Positions 16,990-27,913 of a stretch of DNA of 50,503 bases are shown here, one piece after another (position 1 is the stretch's first letter; each line of letters begins with the position of its first letter). Below the pieces are notes generated by a model, which was not told the origin of the DNA, searched no databases, and saw only the letters and a program-made list of their open reading frames with translations. The position numbers were made by a program, and so were the translations under genes. Origin of the DNA: Puniceicoccales bacterium (GTDB taxonomy: Bacteria; Verrucomicrobiota; Verrucomicrobiia; Opitutales; JAIRLM01); the NCBI GenBank assembly GCA_031278455.1, contig JAITKJ010000022.1:1-50503 (forward strand), written 5' to 3'.

Positions 16990-17979
16990 ATGCTGTTTGT
17001 TTGTTGTGTGACCATCTACAATGGTATGAAAACCAAGGTGGTTAATGCCGTTGCTCGCATTTCGAACTTCTTGCAGAATATCGCAACAAAAGCTACTGTG
17101 TTATTGGTCAAGCCCCTGGCCGTATTATGTTGGCTAACCATTTTTGTTCCAGCGGTAGCTTTTGCGCGTAAATTAATTGTGGGGCAATCATTGTTTTGGG
17201 ACTTTATGGTTTTTGCATACAAACCTCATATAAAACCTCAACTCTCTGAACCCACCGCAAAACAACCTCCTATAAGATCACAACTCTCTGAACCCACTTC
17301 GCCAGATCCCACTGCAAGAAAAACACCAGCCACGACTACAGATAGCGACAAACCCATTAATCCATCATCGATTACCCGTCTTTCGTATGCCTACAAAAAG
17401 AAAGGAGAAGATGAAAAATTTCTTTTCTATGCGCACTCCGAGACATGTGATTATGGAGAAGTTGTATTCAATGATTTCGATGAAATCAACAAATGCGAAA
17501 ATCTGAAGTTTTTGGTATTGCCGGAACATTCGCCCGCGGAAGTGGATGTAAGTCGGCTTAAAAAGCTAGAAACACTTATACTTTACGGTACTAAAATCGA
17601 AAACATAAAGTTTGGCTCCGCACCATTATACACACTTAACATCTTTAATAATGATAAACTAGAAACGCTCAAGCTTCCCAGCCTTCCGAAAGGTGCACGC
17701 CTTGTAATTGCGCACAACACGTCTCTGGGATGTATAGACCTTAACGGACAAAAGGTACCGCTTGAAAAAATGGCCGAATGGGCTTCAGGCACAAATAAAA
17801 GTTTAAAAAAAATTACAGGGGTTCCTGCGGAAACATTTGAAGAAATTTTAAATGTAACAAATGTCGCAATCTCGGCGGTTCGCAAGGGAACCGCCACCAA
17901 CAACCAGCGACTCCTACTAAGCCTCAGTTTCACATCGGAAAATGGCGACGTGTGTGAATCTTTTTTTTCGACCGAATGA
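16990..17979 (+). CDS. Membrane-anchored leucine-rich-repeat-like protein
   Basis: The 329-residue protein begins with two hydrophobic stretches (about 25-80: VLLVKPLAVLCWLTIFVPAV, then LFWDFMVFA). A Pro/Thr/Ser linker follows in which QLSEPT occurs twice (about 83-125). The next region has LRR-like periodicity: NLKFLVLPEH, LETLILYGTKIENI, YTLNIFNNDKLETLKLPSLP. The C-terminal 100 residues are of unknown type. The N-terminal plan is that of the genes at 3011, 33971, 36174 and 49119. LRR domains in host-associated bacteria often bind host proteins, but that is inference here. ATG at 17026 (MKTKVVNAV) could be the real start. It converges on gyrA with only 3 bp between the stops and no terminator hairpin. 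Confidence 0.65.
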   Translation: MLFVCCVTIYNGMKTKVVNAVARISNFLQNIATKATVLLVKPLAVLCWLTIFVPAVAFARKLIVGQSLFWDFMVFAYKPHIKPQLSEPTAKQPPIRSQLSEPTSPDPTARKTPATTTDSDKPINPSSITRLSYAYKKKGEDEKFLFYAHSETCDYGEVVFNDFDEINKCENLKFLVLPEHSPAEVDVSRLKKLETLILYGTKIENIKFGSAPLYTLNIFNNDKLETLKLPSLPKGARLVIAHNTSLGCIDLNGQKVPLEKMAEWASGTNKSLKKITGVPAETFEEILNVTNVAISAVRKGTATNNQRLLLSLSFTSENGDVCESFFSTE

Positions 17980-17982
17980 TAT

Positions 17983-20442
17983 TTATTCGTCGTCATCGAC
18001 TTCAACCACACGGCTTACGCCGATGAGCACATCTCCCGGGGCCAAACTGATGAGCCTAACACCTTGGGTCGTACGGCCGATTACACGGATGTCGGAAACC
18101 TGACTGCGAACGGCCTGTCCCTGCTTGGTGAACATCATAATTTGCTCGTCCTCGCGGACGCTTATTGCCGCACAGATGGGCGCATGGGCGCGCATGGCGA
18201 TAACACCCTGCCCACCCCTCCGCTGGAGGCGATAATCCTCAAATTGCGACCGCTTGCCCAAGCCATTTTCCGTCGCCAAAAGCAAAGTTGTTTCCGGCTC
18301 CACAACCGTCATCATCTTCACCGCATCGTCCTTGCGCAGGGAAATCCCTCGAACGCCGCGGGTTGCACGTCCCTGCACGCGTAAATCGGATTCATTGAAC
18401 TTCACGGACATGCCGTTCCGCGTGACGATGACAATTTCATTTTCCCCTGACGTGAGGTGGGCGGCAATGAGCACATCGTCATCGTCAATATTAATGCCAA
18501 TGATGCCATCTCGGCGAAAATTGCGATAGCTACTTAGAGCTGTTTTTTTGATCACCCCTTTGCTGGTGCACATGACCACATTGTGTTCGGACACAAAGTC
18601 TTTTGCGCATATCATGGCCGCAATGCGCTCGCCCTCCTGCATGTTTAAAAGGTTCACCAGGGAGCGCCCCTTGGATGTGCGCGCGGCTTCGGGAATGTCG
18701 TAAACCTTTTGCACATAAAGCCTTCCATTGTTCATGAAAAACAAAATGTAGCTATGGGTGTTGGCGGAAAAAATGTGCTCAATGAAATCATCTTCATGCT
18801 GCTTCGCGCCAACAACGCCCTTTCCCCCGCGCCGTTGGGTGTGATAGGCGTCCACGGCGGTGCGCTTGATGAAACCCTTGTTGGAAATGGTGATAACGCA
18901 ACCTTCGTTGGAAATAACGTCCTCGATGGAAAATTCGCCCTCCGCGGGAACAATCCTCGTATGTCGCTGATCCCCATATGTGGTGCGAACGTCAACTAAC
19001 TCCTTCCGGATGAGCGCCATCAGCTGCGACCGGTTGGCTAAAATAGCCTCGTATTCTTGGATTCGCCGTCGCAATTCCTCCAATTCACTTTCCACCTTCG
19101 CCCGCTCCAATCCGGTGAGCTGGTAGAGGCGCAACTCCAGGACCGCATCCGCCTGCAACTCAGTGATGTCATATTTCTCCATCAGCGCCCGCTTGGCCCC
19201 GTCCCGATCGTTCGCCGCCCGAATAATGCGCACGAAATCATCCAAATGGTCCAGCGCAACGCGGAACCCCTCCAACACATGTGCCCGCTGGGACGCCTTG
19301 CGCAAACGAAATTGCGTTCGCCGGGAGACCACATCCCGCCGATGTTCCAAGTAAAACTCAAGCATCTCCTTGATGTTCATCTGTTTGGGTCGCTTGCCGT
19401 CCAGGGCTAGGAGGATAACTCCGAAAGAATTTTCCAACGCAGTGTGTCGGAATAGCTTATTGGTCACCACGCGCGAGGGCTCGCCCCGCTTGAGTTCCAG
19501 CACGATGCGGGTTTCTTCCGTGGATTCGTCGCGGATGTCGGAAACCTCGTCCAATTCCTTCGCCGTAATCAGCTCGGCGATTTTTTCCACAAGTGTTGCA
19601 CGGTTAACATTGTAGGGAATTTCGTCGATGACGACCTGTTCGCGGCCGGATTTTATCTCCTCGCAGTGGACTTTCCCGCGCACGCGGACAATTCCCCGAC
19701 CGGTGCGCAAATATTTTCGAACGCCCTCAAAACCAACAACTTCGCCGCCAGTTGGAAAATCAGGGCCTTGGATCATCTTCACAATTTCATCGAGGCCCGT
19801 GTGCGGGGCATCGATTAATACCAACAGCGCATCAATGATTTCGGATAAATTATGTGGCGGAATATTGGTGGTCATTCCAACGGCAATTCCCGTGGACCCG
19901 TTGAGCAAAAGGTTTGGCAAGGCGCTTGGCAACACGGTGGGTTCATTGGTGCTTTCCTTATAGTTTGGCATGTAGTCGATGGTGTCTTCATCCAAATCCC
20001 GCAACAGGTCCTCGGCCAGGCGGTCCAACTTACATTCCGTGTATCGATAAGCCGCCGGCGGGTCCCCATCAATGGAACCAAAATTTCCCTGCGACTGGAG
20101 CAGCGGATACCTCATGACCCACGGCTGGGCCAGGCGGACAAGGGCATCGTAGACGGAGGAATCCCCGTGTGGGTGATAATTTTTTAAGACCTCACCGATT
20201 ACCCCGGCGCACTTGTCGAAAGGCCGATTATGGAGCAATCCTTCCCTCAGCATAGCGTATAAAATCCTCCGCTGTACCGGTTTAAGACCATCACGCACAT
20301 CCGGCAGGGCGCGGGAGACAATCACCGACATGGAATAGTCCAAATAGGCACTTTCCATAATCTCCACGATGCTGCGGTCGTTGACGCTATCCCCGGCTAA
20401 AACCTCTTCCGAAGGCGTTTCCAAAATGTTTTCATCTTCCAC
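17983..20442 (-). CDS. gyrA: DNA gyrase subunit A
   Basis: GyrA (819 residues) is the breakage-rejoining subunit that introduces negative supercoils with GyrB. The 5Y-CAP domain has the catalytic Tyr in AAYRYTE, and the quinolone region reads HPHGDSSVYDALVRLAQPW with the Ser that is usual in sensitive forms. The C-terminal beta-pinwheel has the GyrA box QRRGGKG, which distinguishes gyrase from topoisomerase IV. GTG at 20442 is chosen because AAAGG lies nine bases upstream; a TTG-started frame 45 bases longer is possible. It is the last gene of the run tRNA-Arg, tatD, lolE, lolD, gyrA, and gyrB is not in the window. Confidence 0.96.
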   Translation of the reverse strand: MEDENILETPSEEVLAGDSVNDRSIVEIMESAYLDYSMSVIVSRALPDVRDGLKPVQRRILYAMLREGLLHNRPFDKCAGVIGEVLKNYHPHGDSSVYDALVRLAQPWVMRYPLLQSQGNFGSIDGDPPAAYRYTECKLDRLAEDLLRDLDEDTIDYMPNYKESTNEPTVLPSALPNLLLNGSTGIAVGMTTNIPPHNLSEIIDALLVLIDAPHTGLDEIVKMIQGPDFPTGGEVVGFEGVRKYLRTGRGIVRVRGKVHCEEIKSGREQVVIDEIPYNVNRATLVEKIAELITAKELDEVSDIRDESTEETRIVLELKRGEPSRVVTNKLFRHTALENSFGVILLALDGKRPKQMNIKEMLEFYLEHRRDVVSRRTQFRLRKASQRAHVLEGFRVALDHLDDFVRIIRAANDRDGAKRALMEKYDITELQADAVLELRLYQLTGLERAKVESELEELRRRIQEYEAILANRSQLMALIRKELVDVRTTYGDQRHTRIVPAEGEFSIEDVISNEGCVITISNKGFIKRTAVDAYHTQRRGGKGVVGAKQHEDDFIEHIFSANTHSYILFFMNNGRLYVQKVYDIPEAARTSKGRSLVNLLNMQEGERIAAMICAKDFVSEHNVVMCTSKGVIKKTALSSYRNFRRDGIIGINIDDDDVLIAAHLTSGENEIVIVTRNGMSVKFNESDLRVQGRATRGVRGISLRKDDAVKMMTVVEPETTLLLATENGLGKRSQFEDYRLQRRGGQGVIAMRAHAPICAAISVREDEQIMMFTKQGQAVRSQVSDIRVIGRTTQGVRLISLAPGDVLIGVSRVVEVDDDE

Positions 20443-20535
20443 GGCAAAAAGCCTTTCAACACCGCTGGCGCGCCCAAAAGAACCCAAATACCAGCGGCAA
20501 AATTCCTACCTTTCGGGCTACAAAAAAAACAAATC

Positions 20536-21210
20536 TTACTCAAGTGGTTTTTTCGCTTCAACCAACCGCCCAGAACTAATGGAAAAGAGGCGTGAAGCCC
20601 GTAGTGCAAATCGCGGATTATGCGTTGCGTAAAGCAAACCAGCCCCAAATTTTTTACAAAGATCAAACACAAGTTCCTCGACCTGCAACGAGGTCATTTC
20701 ATCTAAATTCCCCGTCGGCTCGTCGGCAATTACAAAACTCGGACGGCCAATCAATGCTCGAACAATGGCAACTCTTTGTTTTTCCCCTCCGGAAAGCGTT
20801 GCAGGCATACAGTCCGCGCGACATTCGAGGTTAACCGCCGCAAGTAACCTCTTTGCCAAGCTCTTACACAAAGTTAACCCTTGGATTCGCATTGGAAATA
20901 ACACATTTTCGAGAACATTCAATTCGTCGACAAGTGAATAATTTTGAAAAACAAAGCCCAAAAACTCTCCGCGCCTTCTGTCAGTAACCGGCCGCCCATC
21001 CCAAAGAACATTCCCCGCGTCCGGGCGCAGAAGTCCACCGGCGATATTTAATAGCGTCGTTTTGCCACATCCGGAAACTCCAATGATTGCAACAGTCTCG
21101 TCCGAATCGATTTCAATGGAAACATTATCTAAGACCGTAACGGCCGCTCTTTTTGCTCCAAAAGTCTTTAAAACGTTCTCTAATACTAATCCCATAAGTC
21201 TACATTTCAT
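20536..21210 (-). CDS. lolD: Lipoprotein-releasing ABC transporter ATPase LolD
   Basis: This 224-residue ABC ATPase has Walker A GVSGCGKTT, Q-loop FVFQNYSLVDELNVLENV, signature LSGGEKQRVAIVRAL and Walker B FVIADEPTGNLDE, then the switch His in YATHNP. The MacB/LolD-type DEPTGNLD and its position directly after a LolC/E permease identify it as LolD, which powers extraction of outer-membrane lipoproteins from the inner membrane. It overlaps lolE by four bases (ATGA), so translation is probably coupled. Met6 is an alternative start. gyrA begins about 93 bases downstream. Confidence 0.92.
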   Translation of the reverse strand: MKCRLMGLVLENVLKTFGAKRAAVTVLDNVSIEIDSDETVAIIGVSGCGKTTLLNIAGGLLRPDAGNVLWDGRPVTDRRRGEFLGFVFQNYSLVDELNVLENVLFPMRIQGLTLCKSLAKRLLAAVNLECRADCMPATLSGGEKQRVAIVRALIGRPSFVIADEPTGNLDEMTSLQVEELVFDLCKKFGAGLLYATHNPRFALRASRLFSISSGRLVEAKKPLE

Positions 21211-22430
21211 TCACGACACATGGCCCTGGCCGGGTCAATACGCGCCGCTCTAATAGCTGGAAAAGCTGCTGCAAGCATGGACAAGAAAATAGCTCCCAGA
21301 CAAATGATCACCGTCTCATTCTTTTGGACTAGAAGTGGTAAACTAGAAAATTGATAAAAATCAAAAATATGATCTCCGTTTCCAAACAATCTAAACACGG
21401 CAGCTAAAATTTCGTTGCGACAAAACAGAACACATGCTGATAGCACCAAACCTAAACATACACCCAGGACCCCCACAACTCCTCCCTGCAGCAAATAGCA
21501 AATGGCAACATCCAAACGTCCCGCGCCCAAAACGCGCAACAGGCCAATTTCACGCGTCTTTCGCACCACATTCAGCAGCATCGCGGACGCCATGGAAAGC
21601 GTCGCCACAAAAAATACGGATAACAACACAAAGCACATGGCCGCTTTTTCCATGCCAAGAACGGAAAGAAGCTGCCCATTCATCTCTTGCCAAGATTTAG
21701 CGCGCAAAAACGACGGCAAAAAGGACGCATTCCATTTGTTCTTCACGACAATGGCGTTTACTCCCTTTTTTAAATGCACATCAAAACCCTGTATAGCCGG
21801 CGTTTTTTCAAAAACCCATCCCGCCTCCTCGCGAGAAATAAACGCAATTCGGCTATCCACCTCCGTCCAACCCGTTTGAAAAACCCCCGCCACATTTATT
21901 TCGAAAACCTCGGGCACAGACTCCAATCCATCGAGGTTTGTAAGCACTTCCGGCGAAAAAAAGAGCACAGTTTCTCCCGCCGTAACTAATAACTCCTGCG
22001 CCAAATCATAACCAAGCCACACACCATCCGCACCGCGCTCTCCAACTATGGCAAAATCGAGCAGGCCTTCAGCTGCCGGATCGCCAATTTTTAAAATAGG
22101 CAAGGAAAAACGCTCCGCATTCATCAAAAATACTGGCCTGTGCGTAAACTCCGCAACTTTTTCAACGCTCCCCTGTGCGCCAAGCTGCCGCTTCCAAAAG
22201 AGTAAATCGCCCTCTCCTGTGCTGGAATTTTCCACACAAACATCCCCTCGTATGCCTGTGATTTTGCTACGAATATCTTCTTGAAATCCGTTCATAACGC
22301 CAAGAACAACCACCAGAATGCAAACGCCAACTGCCACACCTAGAATGGACAAAATCGCAAATGCCAAACCTTTATGTCCCCCGGGGAACAGCTGTTTCCG
22401 TGCCCAAAAAATATGCCAAAAACAAATCAT
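21207..22430 (-). CDS. lolE: Lipoprotein-releasing permease LolC/LolE family
   Basis: This 407-residue permease has the family layout: an N-terminal transmembrane helix (FAILSILGVAVGVCILVVVLG) with the conserved VLGVMNGFQEDIRSKITG that follows it, a periplasmic domain of about 200 residues, and three C-terminal helices ending in AAFPAIRAARIDPARAMCRE. The single permease gene suggests a homodimer (LolF-like) in place of separate LolC and LolE. It overlaps tatD upstream (ATGA) and lolD downstream (ATGA), a tight translationally coupled operon. Confidence 0.9.
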   Translation of the reverse strand: MICFWHIFWARKQLFPGGHKGLAFAILSILGVAVGVCILVVVLGVMNGFQEDIRSKITGIRGDVCVENSSTGEGDLLFWKRQLGAQGSVEKVAEFTHRPVFLMNAERFSLPILKIGDPAAEGLLDFAIVGERGADGVWLGYDLAQELLVTAGETVLFFSPEVLTNLDGLESVPEVFEINVAGVFQTGWTEVDSRIAFISREEAGWVFEKTPAIQGFDVHLKKGVNAIVVKNKWNASFLPSFLRAKSWQEMNGQLLSVLGMEKAAMCFVLLSVFFVATLSMASAMLLNVVRKTREIGLLRVLGAGRLDVAICYLLQGGVVGVLGVCLGLVLSACVLFCRNEILAAVFRLFGNGDHIFDFYQFSSLPLLVQKNETVIICLGAIFLSMLAAAFPAIRAARIDPARAMCRE

Positions 22431-23257
22431 TTAATCCGAAAAAACCGCAATCCGTTTTCTAAAGTTTTAGCAAGAATTTCTTCCTTCCTTTTGCCTAAAA
22501 CTCCTCCTATAACCCGTGCCACCTCCACAACGTTTTTTGGTTCATTCGCAGGCTGCTCATCACGGCCCGCAACACGCAATGCATGCGGCAAAAGAAAAGG
22601 TGAGTCCGTTTCGATAAGCATTTGCTCCGGAGGAATAAATGGCAAAGCGGCACGACTTTTTTCCGCGTTTGGCCTGGTTACCGTCCCAGAAAGAGAAACA
22701 TAACCCCCACGCTTGCACCACATTTTTACCTGTTCCGGGCCATAGGAAAAACAGTGAAACAGGACATTTTCAGGAGAAATTCCACAATTCTCGATACTCA
22801 AAATTGTATCATTCCACGCATCGACAAAGCCATCCCTATCCCGACAATGAATGATTACTGGCAAACTTTTTTTCACTGCCACGGAAAGCTGTTCTCTAAA
22901 GGCTTCTCCCTGAAACCTCCTTCCTTCTAAATCATTTTCCTTAAGGTGGTAATAATCTAACCCAATTTCGCCAATGGCTACCAACTTCTTCACAACTGAT
23001 GTTATATTTATTTTCTCTACTTCCTCTGACAAATTTCCCATAATGGCTCCGATTTCCGAAGCATCAGCCAATTCCAAAGGGTGCTCGCCCAACGCAAAAA
23101 ACACGTTTTTATGCTGTGCGACTTCAGTGAGCTGCGGCCATCTTTTCCGGGAAACACCAGGAACAACAAAATAATCCACGCCAACCTCTCGTGCTTCCCG
23201 GAGACAATCGCCCAGCCGTTCTGAATCAAAAAAATCAATATGTGCGTGACTGTCCAT
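22427..23257 (-). CDS. tatD: TatD-family metal-dependent hydrolase
   Basis: This 276-residue TIM-barrel hydrolase has the metal ligands of TatD DNases: DSHAHIDF at the N-terminus, AIGEIGLDYY near residue 93, IIHCRD, LFHCFS and IETDSPFLLP. The family cuts DNA as a 3'-5' exonuclease and has been linked to DNA repair and D-aminoacyl processing. The gene starts with ATG at 23257, 13 bases after tRNA-Arg on the same strand, so it may be transcribed with the tRNA. It overlaps lolE by four bases. Confidence 0.92.
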   Translation of the reverse strand: MDSHAHIDFFDSERLGDCLREAREVGVDYFVVPGVSRKRWPQLTEVAQHKNVFFALGEHPLELADASEIGAIMGNLSEEVEKINITSVVKKLVAIGEIGLDYYHLKENDLEGRRFQGEAFREQLSVAVKKSLPVIIHCRDRDGFVDAWNDTILSIENCGISPENVLFHCFSYGPEQVKMWCKRGGYVSLSGTVTRPNAEKSRAALPFIPPEQMLIETDSPFLLPHALRVAGRDEQPANEPKNVVEVARVIGGVLGKRKEEILAKTLENGLRFFRIK

Positions 23258-23270
23258 AGCATTTCCGTCC

Positions 23271-23345
23271 TGGCGCTCTCGCCCGGACTCGAACCGGGAT
23301 TGACGGTTTAGGAAACCGCAGTTCTGTCCTTTGAACTACGAAAGC
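23271..23345 (-). tRNA. tRNA-Arg (anticodon CCU)
   Basis: Read on the minus strand the acceptor is GCTTTCG with CGAGAGC, the D arm GTTC/GAAC, the anticodon stem GCGGT/ACCGT with loop TTCCTAA, and the T arm CCCGG/CCGGG with TTCGAGT loop. The anticodon CCT reads AGG. The discriminator is G and CCA is encoded. It leads the tatD-lolE-lolD-gyrA run; a possible TTGACT element lies at 23375-23380 with a weak -10 (TCTAGT) at 23350-23355. Confidence 0.94.
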
Positions 23346-23419
23346 CAACACTAGAGATGGGTCTTTTTTGGAAAAGTCAAAGGCTGTTTCCAGACAGATT
23401 CTCAAAGACGGAACGGTAG

Positions 23420-23580
23420 TTTATTTTCCCTATTATTATTTCCTTTGTGAATTTTGTGAACAAGTCCGGAAGAACGGCCGCAGACATTTGTCTAGGGGCA
23501 TTGGCTTGTGAATAACTATCGCAATTAAACGGAGGGTTTCGTTGTTCGCAAGTTTATCCACACGGGCCGTGAATAACTTT
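23420..23580. other. Candidate replication origin (DnaA-box cluster)
   Basis: Four matches to the DnaA box TTWTNCAC(A/G) lie within 122 bp: TGTGAACAA (23455-23463), TGTGAATAA (23507-23515), TTATCCACA (23554-23562) and CGTGAATAA (23568-23576). An A/T-rich stretch (23420-23455) adjoins the cluster and could be the unwinding element. Genes to the left run leftwards (tRNA-Arg to gyrA) and enolase runs rightwards. The whole gap 23346-23958 holds no gene I can support. dnaA itself is 15 kb away, where only two isolated boxes occur. The origin call is inference. Confidence 0.5.
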
Positions 23581-23599
23581 TTTTCAGTAAGCTTTTTCT

Positions 23600-23718
23600 G
23601 ATAACTTTTCGCGCTTTCGGTCTTAGAGGGCGGCACAGACAAACACCGCCGTTGGCATGCTCGGTTAAAATCTATGATTTAAGTTAGAGAATTATTACGG
23701 GAAATAGTTTTGCGGCTT
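23600..23718 (+). repeat. Dispersed structured repeat, copy 1
   Basis: This stretch aligns with 31694-31813. The best block (55 bp from TTTTCGCGCTTTC to GGCATGC) is about three-quarters identical by eye, and similarity resumes around AAATAGTTTTGC. Inside it GGCGG can pair with CCGCC. It could be an intergenic repeat family, a small RNA, or a decayed gene fragment. Confidence 0.45.
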
Positions 23719-23943
23719 TTGTTTAAATCATTTATGCAGCACAACAGCGGGTTTAATAGTCAAAATAACGAAAGCGGAGTCCGGTAGCCATCTCGCAAAA
23801 GTCTTTACTTGCGCGGGCTACATCTAGCGGCAGATTCTAACAAGTCCGCGCAATGGTCCGTTTGCGAGAAGGAGACAGATTTTTGAGAAAAGCGGGTAGG
23901 TAAAAAGCCATACATGGTGCCAACAATGATTACAATATGTTGA

Positions 23944-25293
<1,350 letters not shown>

Positions 25294-25324
25294 AAGCAAT
25301 CCCGCACAAATACCAACGGCAAGA

Positions 25325-27892
25325 CTAAGCGCTTAAGTTGCGTCGTGCAGCGATGATGTGTGCCGGTAATGCCGAATGCGCATGAGCCAAAAACCGTCCA
25401 GAGGTTCCGTATCCGAAGGTTAAAAAGCGCTGAAATTTTTCAAAATTGGCGAAAAAAGCGTTTAGTTTTTCCATGTCTTTTGGTTTGAGTTTAGAAATTT
25501 CGAAGCCCATTTCCCGGTGAAATGGCGAAAGAACTAACACATCAACGGTGCGTCCAGCGCATTGATAATAGAGTCCGTAGAGAATAATTTGAAGAAATTT
25601 TCCCTGTGAAATCTGTTTTGCTGTGAATGCTGCCCCCGACGAACGAGTTTTAAAATCAATGATGCAATAATGATTTCCATCATTTGCTACAAGGTCCACA
25701 CGTCCGTGTGTCCAAATCCGTGCCGAGCCGGCTTTTATAAAACCCGAAATATTTTGTTCCGTTTTGATGGAATCTAACTCGAGTTCATCTAAAACCATTC
25801 GCGTTTGTCGTTCTAATGCTTTCATAATTCCGAGCGATTGATGGTGGGTATTATGAGTAATATAACTCTTTTCAACAAGACCTTCACGCATTGAATGTTT
25901 GTTGCTGTTTGCGTCCGAAAAAGACTGTGTAAATTTTTTCGTTAATTCCGCATGCACACACAGACCGGTTGCCATGGAGATTTCACCAAAAATCGATTTC
26001 GCAGGCAATTCAATAGACAAAATTTGCCGCATCCACACATCTTCTGGGCAGGTAAATGCTAGTTCCCAAGCCTTACAGGGCATGAACTGAAGCAATTTCT
26101 CTCGCCATTTTTCGTCACCGCCGGCGCCAAAATCGAAAACTCCAAATGGTTTGGTGGCATCCCTCCGCATGTGATAGGCGTTAACACAGCGGGCAATGTC
26201 GTCGTTACATAAATCTGTCTCGTCATTTTTCATTTTCGCAGCGGTCCCGGTGTTACCCAAAAAAACTCCAAGATGTCGTAGGTACCACATGCGTTCACGC
26301 ATTTCATTGGAATCTAATTGGCTGCCAATGCGTATTGCCACCGGCATATCCACATCGCAGGAGGCAGTGTCTCCAATTGCAACAATAGTTACTTCCCTGG
26401 AATGGCCAAGCGCACTCCGGATAACCAATTCCTGCGGAATGACATGTTTAGAGAAGTCGTAGTAGAAATCTTCCAATGATTCATTTATGCCTTCTAGGCG
26501 TGCCACATCAAAGAGTTCGGCGTGATTATTTAACCTAATTGATTCCAAGTCGCCGCAGATCACGCAACTGTAATCACCAAACGGCAAATCATCATAATTG
26601 ACAATATGTATATTGGCCGACCAATTTTTTTGTGAAATTTCGCAGAACCGATCCTCTCTGGCAGTTTCAAGCCAGTCTAAAAATCCATCACGTGTGATCG
26701 CGTCATACAGAGAATCGAGAATTTGGACATCTGGCTCAAGGCAACGCGTCTGTGGAAAAACTTCCACGGTGTGCATGTGAAATTCCTCAGCTTTCCCACG
26801 CATGGGAAGCGGCTGCACCCATTCTTTGATTTTGGTTGGAAGTGTTTCCGCGCAATCGTCGGTCACACTTCCACGCGAATGCTCCAACACGCCTTTGCGT
26901 AAGGTGTTCCATTGAACTTCCTCAATCATGCCAAGCGCAAATTTACAATCCAGCAGCGCCAGGCACTCATCTCGTTTTTGACGTCTTTGGTATTCTAACC
27001 ATCGTTGCCAAAGCGGAGACCATTCGGAGGTCTTTCCCTTAACTAGGAGGTCTAGAAATGGAATCCGCGTAATTTCAAGCATTTGTCGTATGGCATGGTA
27101 CCTGGCGCCGCGGCCAGAAAAACCGATGGCAATCTTTGGGATCTTGCCATCTAGAGATGAATCATTACGACCTAAAAGCGATGCAATTTTTCCCAAAATC
27201 ACGGAAGTAAAATCCGAAACGTTTTCCGTGGTATAAACTTCTATAGTGTTGGAAGTCTTTACTGGAATATCATCGTCAGGTTGATAGTTCCAAAGCATGC
27301 GCCAACGGGCGAGGGAAGGCGATTTCGGCGATAATTCAAAAAAATATTCCGCTGCAGTTGAGCACTTGGCCGCTGCCAGCAGTAATTTGTGATTTTCCCA
27401 GGAGCACTCGGGAAATCCGACGCTAAAAAATTGATCCCAAATATCGTGGCACGCAGCCGAACATAGCTGAGAGTCCAATGCTGCCACAGTGAATAATTTT
27501 TCTGATTCCGCCCGCCTTAAAATAGAATTGTTATACAACCGAGACCGATCTTCTGGGCGCAATTGCTGAATTTCACGAATAGCCATCGGAGAGAAGCCGT
27601 TTTCAATTTGCCATGGAATTAAACTTGTCTCCGGCAAAAGTTGCCAATCCAGATGTCGTACCTTTAGCAATTCCTGCCGCAGGGACATTGGAGTATACAT
27701 TCGCACGCCGCCGAGAGCGGGGAATCGTTTTTGTAGACATTCACGAAAAGCGCACAGCGCGTAAATGCTCGGAAATAATATGGCTGAATTTCGACAAAAG
27801 GATGTTCTCGCCAACCACCTGTCAATTTCGTCCAATGCAAGGGGAGTTACGTTTTGTCGCGCGCGGACCCCGAAATCTTTTCCGGAAAACAT
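25325..27892 (-). CDS. AddB-like PD-(D/E)XK nuclease
   Basis: This is an 855-residue protein with a C-terminal PD-(D/E)XK nuclease domain: GRVDLVANDGNHYCIIDFKT (about 735-755) gives the catalytic Asp, Asp-x-Lys pair, and QISQGKFLQIILYGLYYQ the following conserved Gln helix. The long N-terminal part has the low-conservation layout of AddB/RexB-type inactivated helicases, without a Walker A motif that I can see. AddB works with the AddA helicase-nuclease in double-strand break resection; no addA is present here, so the partner must be elsewhere or absent. The Cys ligands of the AddB iron-sulfur cluster are not apparent. ATG at 27892 is chosen because GGAGG is five bases upstream. It is adjacent to the AGCS gene on the same strand. 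Confidence 0.75.
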   Translation of the reverse strand: MFSGKDFGVRARQNVTPLALDEIDRWLARTSFCRNSAILFPSIYALCAFRECLQKRFPALGGVRMYTPMSLRQELLKVRHLDWQLLPETSLIPWQIENGFSPMAIREIQQLRPEDRSRLYNNSILRRAESEKLFTVAALDSQLCSAACHDIWDQFFSVGFPECSWENHKLLLAAAKCSTAAEYFFELSPKSPSLARWRMLWNYQPDDDIPVKTSNTIEVYTTENVSDFTSVILGKIASLLGRNDSSLDGKIPKIAIGFSGRGARYHAIRQMLEITRIPFLDLLVKGKTSEWSPLWQRWLEYQRRQKRDECLALLDCKFALGMIEEVQWNTLRKGVLEHSRGSVTDDCAETLPTKIKEWVQPLPMRGKAEEFHMHTVEVFPQTRCLEPDVQILDSLYDAITRDGFLDWLETAREDRFCEISQKNWSANIHIVNYDDLPFGDYSCVICGDLESIRLNNHAELFDVARLEGINESLEDFYYDFSKHVIPQELVIRSALGHSREVTIVAIGDTASCDVDMPVAIRIGSQLDSNEMRERMWYLRHLGVFLGNTGTAAKMKNDETDLCNDDIARCVNAYHMRRDATKPFGVFDFGAGGDEKWREKLLQFMPCKAWELAFTCPEDVWMRQILSIELPAKSIFGEISMATGLCVHAELTKKFTQSFSDANSNKHSMREGLVEKSYITHNTHHQSLGIMKALERQTRMVLDELELDSIKTEQNISGFIKAGSARIWTHGRVDLVANDGNHYCIIDFKTRSSGAAFTAKQISQGKFLQIILYGLYYQCAGRTVDVLVLSPFHREMGFEISKLKPKDMEKLNAFFANFEKFQRFLTFGYGTSGRFLAHAHSALPAHIIAARRNLSA

Positions 27893-27913
27893 GCCCCCCT
27901 CCATAAACAATAG

